56,722 nucleotides of DNA from Clostridiales bacterium (GTDB lineage: Bacteria; Bacillota; Clostridia; Clostridiales; Oxobacteraceae): NCBI GenBank assembly GCA_030016385.1, contig JASEJN010000015.1, positions 1-56,722 on the forward strand, given 5' to 3'. The notes under the pieces are model-generated. The model had not been told where the DNA came from. It ran no database searches and worked only from the letters and a program-made list of their open reading frames with translations. Within the stretch, counting starts at the first letter, position 1. Every line of letters starts with the position of its first letter. Positions 8,251 through 16,343 of this stretch are shown in pieces. A program made the translations under genes and the position numbers.

Positions 8251-9582
8251 TTAATTCTTTGAAAGAATATCTGTTGCCGCCTTCATAAAATCTGCTGCGC
8301 CCTTTTCAGGAGTTTCCTGATTAAAAGATACTGCAGTTGCAATTTTATTAAAGTTGGTGCTTATCTCATTGTATCCCTCCGGCGGATATGGTTCATAGCT
8401 GGCATTTTTAATCAATTGATTTTGTATAAAATCAACAGATTTCAATTCGGGTTTTGACAATAAACTTGAGATAGATTGCACAGCGGTTGTAGCTGCAGGA
8501 ACACCTTGTTCAATTTTAAATGTTTTCTGTCCTTCTGTATCATTAATAAAGAAGTTAACAAGTTTAGCCGCAGCTTCCGGATGTTTAGACTTTGCATTTA
8601 TAGTAAAGAATGCGCCACTTATGTATTCAGGATTTGGTTGACCCTGAATATGAGGGAATCTTACAATATTTATTTCTCCTTTATCTTTGACCTGATTCTG
8701 ATATAAGCCTATCTGACTGGCCGGCACACCGGCAATTGCTACTTTGTTGGTAGCAAACATGCTCTGCTCCAATGGAAGATTGGCATATTCAGTAGTTGTT
8801 GCTCCGTCCGGGATTAACTTCTGATCCCTCAAATCCTTCCAAAATTTAAACCAACTAACTACCGCATCTTCAGTAAACCCTAATTTCCCATCATCTGTAA
8901 ATAAATGTTGTCCATTAGCTCTTGCCCAAATACTGAAGTTATAAATATCATTGGAAAAGTCGGCACTTGCCCACATTTTGATTCCCTTTGAATCTGCTGC
9001 TGTTTTCACTTCTTTTAATTTTGTAACAAATTCATCCCATGTCCAGTCCATTTTAGGATAACTTATTCCCAATTTATCAAAAGTTGATGTGTTATAACCA
9101 ACTCCTGTACCAGTAATTCCTTGGGGAATCATATAAAACTTCCCATTTACATATCCACTTTTTTGCACGGAATCTGGAATATTCTTTAAGTCAAGATATC
9201 CCTTATCTGCCAATAGCTTTAAATCATATAATGCGCCTCTTGCTGCATACTCGGCCGCATATCGCTGATGCATCCCGATTACATCTGGAGCATTTCCGCC
9301 TGCTATTTGCGTAGACAATTTGTCAAAGTATTGCCCCCATGTGCCAAAAGGTCTGTCCACTTTAATGTTTGGATTCTTGGCTTGAAATTCATCAATTACC
9401 TTGTTGTAGACTTCATTTCTTTTTGTATCACCCCACCAGGTCATTGAAATTTTTATCGGCTCATTATTTGCAGTATTTTTATTTGTTCCCTCTTGTTTTG
9501 TTTCATTGCTGCATCCAGTAAATGAAGATATTAAAAACAATATTGCTAAAACACAAACAACTTGTCTTTTCAACTTAGACAT
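8251..9582 (-). CDS. Sugar ABC transporter substrate-binding lipoprotein (family 1)
   Basis: A 443-residue extracellular solute-binding protein. A lipoprotein signal peptide ends with FTGC at Cys24, so the mature protein is tethered to the outer face of the membrane. The family-1 pattern is clear: KISMTWWGDTKRNEVYNKVI early, then VIDEFQAKNPNIKV and a C-terminal NEISTNFNKIATAV. It is the first gene of the sugar operon, with GAGAGGAG upstream of the ATG and a promoter module about 270 bp away. Family-1 proteins bind mono- or oligosaccharides; the ligand here is unknown. Confidence 0.88.
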   Translation of the reverse strand: MSKLKRQVVCVLAILFLISSFTGCSNETKQEGTNKNTANNEPIKISMTWWGDTKRNEVYNKVIDEFQAKNPNIKVDRPFGTWGQYFDKLSTQIAGGNAPDVIGMHQRYAAEYAARGALYDLKLLADKGYLDLKNIPDSVQKSGYVNGKFYMIPQGITGTGVGYNTSTFDKLGISYPKMDWTWDEFVTKLKEVKTAADSKGIKMWASADFSNDIYNFSIWARANGQHLFTDDGKLGFTEDAVVSWFKFWKDLRDQKLIPDGATTTEYANLPLEQSMFATNKVAIAGVPASQIGLYQNQVKDKGEINIVRFPHIQGQPNPEYISGAFFTINAKSKHPEAAAKLVNFFINDTEGQKTFKIEQGVPAATTAVQSISSLLSKPELKSVDFIQNQLIKNASYEPYPPEGYNEISTNFNKIATAVSFNQETPEKGAADFMKAATDILSKN

Positions 9583-9848
9583 GATTCAAATCTCCTCTCT
9601 TTTTTAAATTAATTTAATTATGATAGATTTTTATTTGGTAAAGTTGCAAATATAAAATTTAAGCTCATATTAAAGAGTAACAATTATTCATTAGATTTTT
9701 ACTCCTACAATTTTCTTATAATAATCATAATACTTAAATGATTCTCTTGATCTGCAGCAATTTAGAGTTAAAATCTATCTTTAATATCATATTACACGGA
9801 AACCGATAAATCCAATTTCTTTTTAGCAAAGACTTAACTTATATTTTT

Positions 9849-9930
9849 ATTATAGATAGATATGAGACTTTTGAATATGTTTGAAATATACTAAAAAAAA
9901 ATAAATATTTGTACTTTGTGCACATTCCGA
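9849..9930 (-). promoter_or_regulatory. Promoter module of the sugar operon, twin of 2250-2332
   Basis: TATAAT (9854-9849 on the minus strand) with TATTCA 17 bp upstream, and the same conserved flank as the reductase promoter (70 of 81 positions). The space between this promoter and the first operon gene (9583-9848) holds a long A/T-rich 5' leader with no recognisable riboswitch. 9931-10030 lies upstream of the divergent sigma-factor group. Confidence 0.65.
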
Positions 9931-10030
9931 AAACATTATTCCTATCGTGAGCTTTTCCCCAACGATCTGCATAACCTTTTCGTCTTTTATATATAGAAAA
10001 CAATATTAAAACGGCAGGGAGGTAACTTCG

Positions 10031-10171
10031 ATGCTTATCGAGAATTTAAACGATAGATACAGGGAAATGCTTTCAAAGCTTGTAGGTACATTAATAGGCA
10101 ACGAAAGGGAAGCAGAAAAACTTTATAATGAAATAATTTCTTCAAAAAAACCAAACAATTTATATGATTAA
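10031..10171 (+). CDS. 46-residue protein resembling sigma-factor region 2
   Basis: A short ORF with a good ribosome binding site (GGGAGGT seven bases before ATG). The peptide (LNDRYREMLSKLVGTLIGNE...) lines up with the start of the sigma factor encoded 46 bp downstream (LYNKYENALLRFAKSLTGNR...): conserved Tyr, Leu, Gly-Asn and acidic spacing. It may be a truncated tandem copy of the sigma N-terminus or a small partner protein. Nothing after about residue 35 matches. The strong ribosome binding site argues that it is translated. Confidence 0.55.
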   Translation: MLIENLNDRYREMLSKLVGTLIGNEREAEKLYNEIISSKKPNNLYD

Positions 10172-10217
10172 ATCGTTATAGTATTTGATGGCAATACGAT
10201 AACCGGGGTGATGCTGT

Positions 10218-10706
10218 TTGGAGATTGATGAACTTTATAACAAATATGAGAATGCGCTTTTAAGATTTGCAAAGTCATTGACCGGGAATAGGGAAGAGTC
10301 GGAAGATCTGGTGCAGGAAACATTCCTGCGTGCCATGGCAAATTGTGCTCTTCTCTCCACTCTCACAGCATGTCAGGTCAAATCCTGGCTCTACAGAGTA
10401 CTTAAGAATTGCCTCATAGATAAAAAAAGGAAACAAAAGTTTGAGATCCTTTCGGATCCCGGGGATGATACAAATAATTACTCTATAGAATCCGAAGTCG
10501 AACTCAGGATTATAAGCGGCGAAGCGCTTTCGGCACTATCGGCCAGGGATAGAGAAATTGTTTATAAAAAATACTGGATGGGAATGACCAGCAGGGAAAT
10601 TGCCAGCTGCCTGTCCATACCTGATTCCACTGTACGGTATCGCATAAGCATGGCCATCAAACAACTAAAAAATAAATATATGTCCAAAAAGGACAAGGAG
10701 GTATAA
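10218..10706 (+). CDS. ECF-type RNA polymerase sigma factor
   Basis: A 162-residue sigma-70 family protein with only regions 2 and 4, as in ECF sigma factors. Region 2 spans about residues 5-75 (ESEDLVQETFLRAM, then SWLYRVLKNCLIDKKR) and region 4 about 105-155 (LSARDREIVYKKYWMGMTSREIASCL). The start is a TTG at 10218 with GGGGTG upstream. No anti-sigma factor with a transmembrane segment follows; instead a cytosolic repeat protein starts three bases after the stop, with its ribosome binding site inside the sigma gene. The AACCTTTT at about 9976-9983 could be an ECF-like -35, but a matching -10 is not clear. Confidence 0.85.
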   Translation: MEIDELYNKYENALLRFAKSLTGNREESEDLVQETFLRAMANCALLSTLTACQVKSWLYRVLKNCLIDKKRKQKFEILSDPGDDTNNYSIESEVELRIISGEALSALSARDREIVYKKYWMGMTSREIASCLSIPDSTVRYRISMAIKQLKNKYMSKKDKEV

Positions 10707-10709
10707 TAT

Positions 10710-11897
10710 ATGGGTAAAAAAATAAGCAATATAGGCGTTCTGGATTTGACTTCTACAACGGAAGAAAATATCAACCAGATTGAAAGTATTGAAAACGTGG
10801 GAGCTCTTGTATATAGCAGCAGTACTGCGACCCTGGCCACCAAGATTCCCATAACAAATCTTGGCATGTCTGATGAGATTCCTGAAAACTGCAAAATTAT
10901 ACAAGGTCAAATCGAGCTGAATAAAAATTATTTTGAAAATATCAAGGAACCTATTGCAATGTATATAAGCGGACAGATTATTATAAAGCCTGATGTTACA
11001 GCGGATAATATCGAAAAGGGTATCGGCTTTTTAGATGTTAATGGCCAGTTAATATGCCCCGAAAAACTTGCGGGGATACTTCAGTCAAAATGTAAAAATA
11101 TTAACGGAAAGGTATTGACGTATGACAGCAGTTATTCTGTAAACATAGGTAAAATAAGCATTAATGATTCATTCCTTCAGTCAATTAATGATTCATCTTC
11201 ACTGGCTTTAATCGGAAAGGTGAATTTTATAGATGACATCGATACTGCTTTATTTGAAAAAAAGGTAAGCAATATCGACATCGTAGGCGCCGTATCAATT
11301 AAAGAGGAATATCTTAACATGTTCAACAAAAAAATGCATATCAGGGATGGCTGCCATGTCGAAACCATACCTTTAGGATACACCTATATAGGAGAAGATC
11401 TCCACTTGAACTCCATATCCATAAAGAGATTTAAAAATGCACGGCTTTATATATCGGGCATGCTGGAGTTTGACAGAGACATTACAGGTGAAATGCTTAA
11501 AGGGCGCATCGATAGTATAAAGGCAAAGGATATAATCGTATGCAGTAGGGATCTTACAGAGGCAGTGTTTGACCTGTGCAAAGACGTTACCACAATTATC
11601 GCGGACTACAGCGGAAAGGCCTGTGTAATTGACGGTGAACACCGCCTGACCCAGTCCGAACTCAAGTATGCCAAGGAGGATATAACTTATATAGTACAGG
11701 GCAGTCTTACGATAGATAAGGATATAACCCCTGATTTATTTCTCCAGAAGGTGGAACATATAGACAATCTCGGAGAAATAATTTGCAGCAGCGAAATGTA
11801 CGGATTGGTGCAGAGTAAACTTCGCATCTCCTCAGGAGAGATCAGCGACGGCACCCAAAATGATGAAGATTCAAATATAGGTTATTTGAAACTGTAA
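10710..11897 (+). CDS. Cytosolic repeat protein of unknown function, coupled to the sigma factor
   Basis: A 395-residue protein that I do not recognise. It has neither signal peptide nor membrane segment. About five degenerate copies of a unit of roughly 80 residues are visible, beginning near residues 5, 75, 150, 230 and 310; each contains a phrase like SGMLEFDRDITGEMLKGRI or QGSLTIDKDITPDLFLQKVE followed by an IDxxGxI strand and a Cys/Ser-rich turn. The short alternating strands suggest a beta-solenoid or bactofilin-like scaffold. It starts three bases after the sigma gene, with AAGGAGG within the sigma coding end, so translation is coupled. A role as regulator or target of that sigma factor is inference only. 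Confidence 0.7.
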   Translation: MGKKISNIGVLDLTSTTEENINQIESIENVGALVYSSSTATLATKIPITNLGMSDEIPENCKIIQGQIELNKNYFENIKEPIAMYISGQIIIKPDVTADNIEKGIGFLDVNGQLICPEKLAGILQSKCKNINGKVLTYDSSYSVNIGKISINDSFLQSINDSSSLALIGKVNFIDDIDTALFEKKVSNIDIVGAVSIKEEYLNMFNKKMHIRDGCHVETIPLGYTYIGEDLHLNSISIKRFKNARLYISGMLEFDRDITGEMLKGRIDSIKAKDIIVCSRDLTEAVFDLCKDVTTIIADYSGKACVIDGEHRLTQSELKYAKEDITYIVQGSLTIDKDITPDLFLQKVEHIDNLGEIICSSEMYGLVQSKLRISSGEISDGTQNDEDSNIGYLKL

Positions 11898-11968
11898 AGT
11901 AAATATACTGATACTAAGCAAAAGATGCTTCTCGATTCACATAATATAAATTTTTCATAAGGATAGCA

Positions 11969-12015
11969 GGCAAACGGCAACAGGGAGCGGCGATAACTCC
12001 CTGTTGCCGTTTGCC
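11969..12015. terminator. Perfect 19-bp stem-loop after the sigma/repeat-protein operon
   Basis: Bases 11969-11987 (GGCAAACGGCAACAGGGAG) pair exactly with 11997-12015 around a 9-nt loop. It lies 72 bp past the repeat-protein stop and has no T-run, so it may be either a terminator or part of the adjoining palindromic repeat cluster; GCCGTTTGC recurs in the repeat cluster near 17918. Confidence 0.55.
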
Positions 12016-12016
12016 A

Positions 12017-12113
12017 GACATAGGGGGACGGTTAACAATTGTTTTGGACATAGGGGGACGGTTAACAATTGTTTTGAATTTAGCGAATACTTGAAAAAAT
12101 TATTAACCGTCCC
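12017..12113. repeat. GGGACGGTTAA element R1 with a 30-bp tandem duplication
   Basis: Two exact 30-bp copies (12017-12046 and 12047-12076) each contain GGGGGACGGTTAAC. They face an inverted end TTATTAACCGTCCC at 12100-12113, just short of the stop of the VanZ-like gene at 12121. It is one of five related elements in the window. Confidence 0.75.
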
Positions 12114-12120
12114 TCATGCC

Positions 12121-12822
12121 TCATGCATTTTTGAGAACATATATTTTCATTAGTACCTTTTGTACTGAACGCGTACTCCATAAACCATAAAACAACACTG
12201 CACCAAGCAGATTTAAAATCACATCATCTATATCGCAGATTCCAGAACGGGTAAACAGTTGTACTATTTCAACACTAATCAAAATGGTTAACATGGTAAT
12301 TAAAAATTTCTTGAATTTATGCAAGCTCTGAAATATACAGGGAAGCAAAACCCCCATGGGGGCAAATATTAATATATTGCCCAAAAGATTTTCTATGATT
12401 ATTGATTTATTTATAGAATCACTGATAAAGGCCCGTATGTATTTTCCTATAGTTTTGAAAGGGATTAAATTTATACTCCACTTAAAGTATCGTGCAGCAC
12501 CTATTGCATCTACAGCGGCAAAATGGCGCATGCCATTGTAAAATAGTGCATTTGCCAATATAATAATATAAAAAGCAAACATAATTAATATTGATATCCT
12601 CGCCGTTTTCAATCGTTCATCAATTCCGCTCATAGTGGGTATGAGTATAAAAGCTGCTATAACTATCGGCATGCAAACACATATAGCACTAAAAATCAAA
12701 TCTGATGCACTAAAAATCGAGTTGCCTTTAAATATTATAAAACCGATGAATAGAGCAAATAATATACCTCCACTGTAAAAAATCCCCGCGATAATCTTTC
12801 TTGCCAAATGATTTTTTTCCAT
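12121..12822 (-). CDS. VanZ-like family membrane protein
   Basis: An integral membrane protein of about 233 residues with several hydrophobic helices and the VanZ signature: SINLIPFKTI, then NLLGNILIFAPMGVLLP and the C-terminal acidic pair in GICDIDDVILNLLGAVLFY. VanZ-like proteins occur widely in Bacillota; the founding member gives low-level teicoplanin resistance, but most have no known role. The frame can be extended three codons to a GTG at 12831; I prefer the ATG at 12822, which has GAGG upstream. It stands alone, with a palindromic repeat cluster abutting its stop. Confidence 0.75.
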   Translation of the reverse strand: MEKNHLARKIIAGIFYSGGILFALFIGFIIFKGNSIFSASDLIFSAICVCMPIVIAAFILIPTMSGIDERLKTARISILIMFAFYIIILANALFYNGMRHFAAVDAIGAARYFKWSINLIPFKTIGKYIRAFISDSINKSIIIENLLGNILIFAPMGVLLPCIFQSLHKFKKFLITMLTILISVEIVQLFTRSGICDIDDVILNLLGAVLFYGLWSTRSVQKVLMKIYVLKNA

Positions 12823-12831
12823 AATCCTCAC

Positions 12832-13252
12832 TCACTTTCAGCAGTATAATCTTGAGTTCTTTTATAAATAATAAATGTCTCAAGTTAAAGCCACATTTTT
12901 ATTTATCATAGAAGTCTCCGATCCAATAGAAAAACATTGGTAACTATGAAAAATAATATATTCAAGACACGGCCGAACATTATACGTTTACCATACCAGA
13001 TTTATGTTATATTCCACATATATATTGCATTTCCTTCACAATTAATAAAGAAAGTATGATAATGAGACAATCTTGATGAGCTTCTCTGTGGAACATGTTT
13101 TACAGCATTTGATTCATCTGAGTTGATGGTATATAATGTAATATATTTGATAGTAAATATTGTAAAAATGGCAAAATATATATTTCACATGAAAATTTTC
13201 ATAATGGCTACATTATTTACAACATGTTCTATCTAAGTCTACAACTCACTGA
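12832..13252. other. Non-coding interval upstream of the DUF362 gene
   Basis: A very A/T-rich stretch with no ORF of note. The only structure I see is a 14-bp palindrome, ATGAAAATTTTCAT, at 13189-13202, about 50 bp upstream of the likely -35 of the DUF362 gene. It could be an operator; there is no independent evidence. Confidence 0.35.
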
Positions 13253-13281
13253 TTGAACTATGCCTGCAAAATGTATAAAAT
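13253..13281 (+). promoter_or_regulatory. Putative sigma-A promoter of the DUF362 gene
   Basis: TTGAAC (13253-13258), a 17-bp spacer and TAAAAT (13276-13281) lie about 25 bp upstream of the start codon and just ahead of GGGAGGGAG. Confidence 0.5.
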
Positions 13282-13306
13282 ATTAAGTAATGTGGGAGGG
13301 AGATAA

Positions 13307-14398
13307 ATGAATAGAAATGAACTGCACGTGATATACGGAAATAATCCGCTGAAAATGGTGAAAGAAGTGCTCTCTAAAATAAAAATCGAGGATGAAATCA
13401 AACCTGACATGCTCATAGGCATAAAGCCCAACCTGGTTGTTGCAAAACCGGCATGTGAGGGCGCCACGACGCATCCTGAAATAGTTGAGGGCGTCATACA
13501 GTATCTTAAAGAAAAAGGATTCAAAAACATAATAATACTTGAAAGTTCATGGGTAGGGGACAGCACTGACAGAGCATATAAGGTATGCGGATATGAGGAT
13601 ATATCGAAAAAGTACAATGTACCTTTGTTTGACCTTAAGAAAGATTCATATGAGGTAAGAAATTCAGGAACCATGGACTTAAAGGTATGCAAAAAAGCCC
13701 TTGAGGTCGACTATCTTATTAATATGCCTGTATTGAAGGCCCACTGCCAGACGTTATTTACATGCTCGATAAAGAATTTAAAGGGCTGCGTACCTGATAA
13801 TGAAAAAAGAAGATTCCATTCTTTAGGTATTCACAAGCCTATCGGCAATCTTGCAAAAGTGTTAAAGTGCGGGCTGATAATTGTGGATGCAATTTGCGGA
13901 GACCTTACATTTGAAGAAGGAGGGAACCCCATCCAAATGGATAGGCTGATCATAGGTAAAGACCCTGTACTCATAGACACATACGGTGCCTCGCTTATCG
14001 GATATTCCAAGGATGATATTGAATATATAGGCATTGCCGAAAAAGCCGGAGCAGGATCATCAGATCTTGAACATGCAGACATACATGAATATAATTCATC
14101 GCTTAAAAACGGAGCCAAATTCAAACCCTCAGGCAAGTCGAAAAGACTGTCCCAAAAAGTAATAGCAAAGGATGCATGCTCGGCATGCTACGGAAGCCTT
14201 ATTCATGCCCTCCAGAGACTGGATGAAAAGGGTATGTTCGAAAAAATGAAGGACAGTGTATATATAGGTCAGGGATTCAGAGGTAAATCCATCGATGGTA
14301 TAGGTGTAGGAAACTGCACGTGCAAATTTACCAAAAATGTAAAAGGCTGCCCGGCTTCTGCAAAGGATATAATAGAGTTTTTGGAAAAACAGATATGA
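13307..14398 (+). CDS. DUF362 domain-containing protein
   Basis: A 363-residue protein with the DUF362 fold throughout: IGIKPNLVVAKPACEGATTHP near residue 43, NIIILESSWVGDST, INMPVLKAHCQTLFTCSIKNLKG in the middle and a GKDPVLIDTYGASLIGY segment. The C-terminal part has scattered cysteines (KDACSACYGSLI and GNCTCKFTKNVKGCPASA) that could bind an iron-sulfur cluster, though no ferredoxin CxxCxxCxxxC motif is present. DUF362 proteins are thought to be iron-sulfur redox proteins of uncertain role. GGGAGGGAG precedes the ATG. The gene is monocistronic by spacing. Confidence 0.8.
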   Translation: MNRNELHVIYGNNPLKMVKEVLSKIKIEDEIKPDMLIGIKPNLVVAKPACEGATTHPEIVEGVIQYLKEKGFKNIIILESSWVGDSTDRAYKVCGYEDISKKYNVPLFDLKKDSYEVRNSGTMDLKVCKKALEVDYLINMPVLKAHCQTLFTCSIKNLKGCVPDNEKRRFHSLGIHKPIGNLAKVLKCGLIIVDAICGDLTFEEGGNPIQMDRLIIGKDPVLIDTYGASLIGYSKDDIEYIGIAEKAGAGSSDLEHADIHEYNSSLKNGAKFKPSGKSKRLSQKVIAKDACSACYGSLIHALQRLDEKGMFEKMKDSVYIGQGFRGKSIDGIGVGNCTCKFTKNVKGCPASAKDIIEFLEKQI

Positions 14399-14458
14399 AT
14401 GCAATGCAGGCGGCATGGGCTTTAGGTAAGTACTAAAATATTACTGTTTAAGACAAAT

Positions 14459-15163
14459 TTATTTGAAATTTACAACCCATGCATCTTTTATATAATCGTC
14501 AATAATTTTTCTTGAAAGGTTAAACCAACTGATGCACTTATCGATGATAACAGAATCTGAAGTAACCACTCTGCCAATATCGCGGAGCACGGCATCCGCA
14601 TTAGGAACAAGTTTGACTTCAACAGGAATATCCCATTTGTCTGCGTGCCGGAGTATCCTGCTGCAAAGCCTGCCTGAGTTTGAGACAGGGGCATCGAGAT
14701 AGAATTTGGCTCCGGGAATCGAAAGCTCTCTGAAGCTTTTTCCTATGAGCTCCAATGCGATATCTGTCTGCTCGATCAATCGGTAGGTTCCCCGCAAACC
14801 TGCGAGGTCCCGCATGACTCCGTCATTTCCGAGTATTATAATGCTTTTGGAAAGCGCGACTTCAATAGTGATTATAAGATTGAAACCGTCAATATACAGG
14901 CATCCATTTTTAGCATCTTCCAGCGGGAGCATGTTGCTCCTTCTCTTTTTATATTGAAGGCTTGTGGATGTTGCCCTTTGAAGGGCAAGCCGCTGCCTTG
15001 AAGAAAGCAGGTAATGGTTGCCTACAAACGTGATTGCGCCATCCTGCCTATACCCTCTGTCAAGCAGCCATTGAACTTCTTTTTGAGCAGTCTTGAGTTT
15101 TGAAATAGCTTCATTCGAAAACCATCTTTGATCATTTTCATCGAAGCCTCTCCTTGTTGGCAA
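14459..15163 (-). CDS. DUF434 domain-containing protein
   Basis: A 234-residue protein resembling the DUF434/DUF5616 family: the N-terminal block (YRQDGAITFVGNHYLLSSRQ), then CLYIDGFNLIITIEVALSKS and a C-terminal DAPVSNSGRLCSRIL segment. The family is of unknown function; the acidic-residue pattern in the second half is reminiscent of PIN-like or Toprim-like nucleic acid enzymes, but I cannot assign an activity. The start is a TTG at 15163 with AGGAGGG six bases upstream. It converges on the DUF362 gene with 60 bp between. Confidence 0.7.
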   Translation of the reverse strand: MPTRRGFDENDQRWFSNEAISKLKTAQKEVQWLLDRGYRQDGAITFVGNHYLLSSRQRLALQRATSTSLQYKKRRSNMLPLEDAKNGCLYIDGFNLIITIEVALSKSIIILGNDGVMRDLAGLRGTYRLIEQTDIALELIGKSFRELSIPGAKFYLDAPVSNSGRLCSRILRHADKWDIPVEVKLVPNADAVLRDIGRVVTSDSVIIDKCISWFNLSRKIIDDYIKDAWVVNFK

Positions 15164-15261
15164 TTATAACCCTCCTATGGATTACATCCCGATATTATTG
15201 CATTTCTTATTTATATTATAGAACTTTTTATGAATATATTTGTCCTAATTTTTTAACATTT

Positions 15262-15360
15262 CTTCGATTCGTAATATGAACTTATGTTATTTTGAACACT
15301 CATTCGTCGCTCAAAATAACATAACCCCATCTATGCCTGATTTCAAATTGTGAATTGAAG
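15262..15360. repeat. 99-bp palindromic element, copy A1
   Basis: A 99-bp element that folds on itself: CTTATGTTATTTTGA pairs with TCAAAATAACATAA across CACTCATTCG, and the outer ends (CTTCGATTCG and GAATTGAAG) are also complementary. The same element is present in reverse orientation at 47918-48016 (also 99 bp) and, interrupted, at 19226-19475. It lies in the intergenic space upstream of the DUF434 gene. With no ORF it resembles a MITE or a mobile hairpin. Confidence 0.8.
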
Positions 15361-15509
15361 TTAATATTTATATTTGACCTCAACAGTTTATGCTTAATAT
15401 AATCTAAAAATAGTATCATATTACAATTAGATTACAATTAAACAAATATGTTCCAATTAATATGTATATACATTATAATAAATGTATTAAAATAAAAGGG
15501 AGCGATTTT

Positions 15510-16074
15510 ATGAAGAATAAAATGGTTCATTCTTATATGATTGCTGCCATGATTATACTTTCTCTGTTCACTTTAATGTTTACATCGCTTGTAGATACAG
15601 CAAAAGCACGGATATGTCAAAATAACCGGTTGCATTTATTCTGAATACTATGGTTTCAGTTTTCCCATTATTTCGGAAGATGGTTTCGAGACATCCTTTT
15701 GCACCGAAACAGGATTTTATGAAGCTCCCTTTATTTTCACAAAAATAAACGACGACTTGAATGGCAGCAAAATAAATTTCATTAATGGCTGGAAAAGCGA
15801 TATACAGGCATCGGACGAAAAAGGAAAGTTTATATACCTCATAGCAGAGTTCGGCTCTCTGAAGAGCGACCCGAAACAAGGAGTTACAATTGTCCGTAAG
15901 GTGGACTATAAAAGTGGAAAAACAATTACTGAAAACCAGTTCTTAACCCCGAGCAAGCACGGTCAAATTAAAGCGACGGATTTCGATGCATTTAAAATCG
16001 GCGTAACTGCAAAGGACGGATACAAATGGATATTTGATATTTTTGACGGTTACAGAGAAATTAACTCACCATAG
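15510..16074 (+). pseudogene. Small exported protein gene interrupted by a frameshift
   Basis: An ATG at 15510 with AAAGGGAG upstream opens a signal peptide (MVHSYMIAAMIILSLFTLMF) ending near a TAKA cleavage-like site. About 33 codons in, this frame drifts into NNRLHLF and a stop. The next frame is open from about 15613 to 16074 and encodes YVKITGCIYSEYYGFSFPII onward, about 150 residues with no family I recognise. A single-base change near 15605-15613 would restore one secreted protein of about 185 residues. Either the gene is broken or the assembly has an indel; no programmed-shift signal is evident. Confidence 0.6.
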
Positions 16075-16214
16075 TGATAAGATATTATGATATTTGTCCT
16101 ATGTATACATTTTTCTTACATTCCGCAACAGTTGATAAATATTCCAAGTACTTAAAAAAGTAATTTTATTTCTTTAAAAAATCACGAATATTTTTTAGTT
16201 ATTTTTTAGTTAAA

Positions 16215-16324
16215 GGGACGGTTAATTTCACTTAAGCTTTTGGACAAGCCAAAATTATTTATATTATAGTTTACAACTTTTTATTAACCGTCCCCTGATT
16301 GCACAACTTTTTATTAACCGTCCC
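16215..16324. repeat. GGGACGGTTAA element R2
   Basis: Starts GGGACGGTTAA (16215-16225) and ends TTATTAACCGTCCCC at 16281-16295, with the end repeated once more at 16311-16324. The body (CTTAAGCTTTTGGACAAGCC) is shared with R4 and R5. It abuts the stop of pepC (16344). The rest of the gap 16075-16343 shows nothing else. Confidence 0.75.
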
Positions 16325-16343
16325 TGTCCACTCATTTACTTTT

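Noticed and set aside
10710..11897. Anti-sigma factor for the ECF protein
   Set aside because: No transmembrane segment, no zinc-binding anti-sigma motif and a repeat architecture not seen in those proteins.
12017..12113. Repeated GGGGGACGGTTAAC units as a CRISPR array
   Set aside because: Only two adjacent copies with no spacers between, palindromic partner nearby, and no cas genes.
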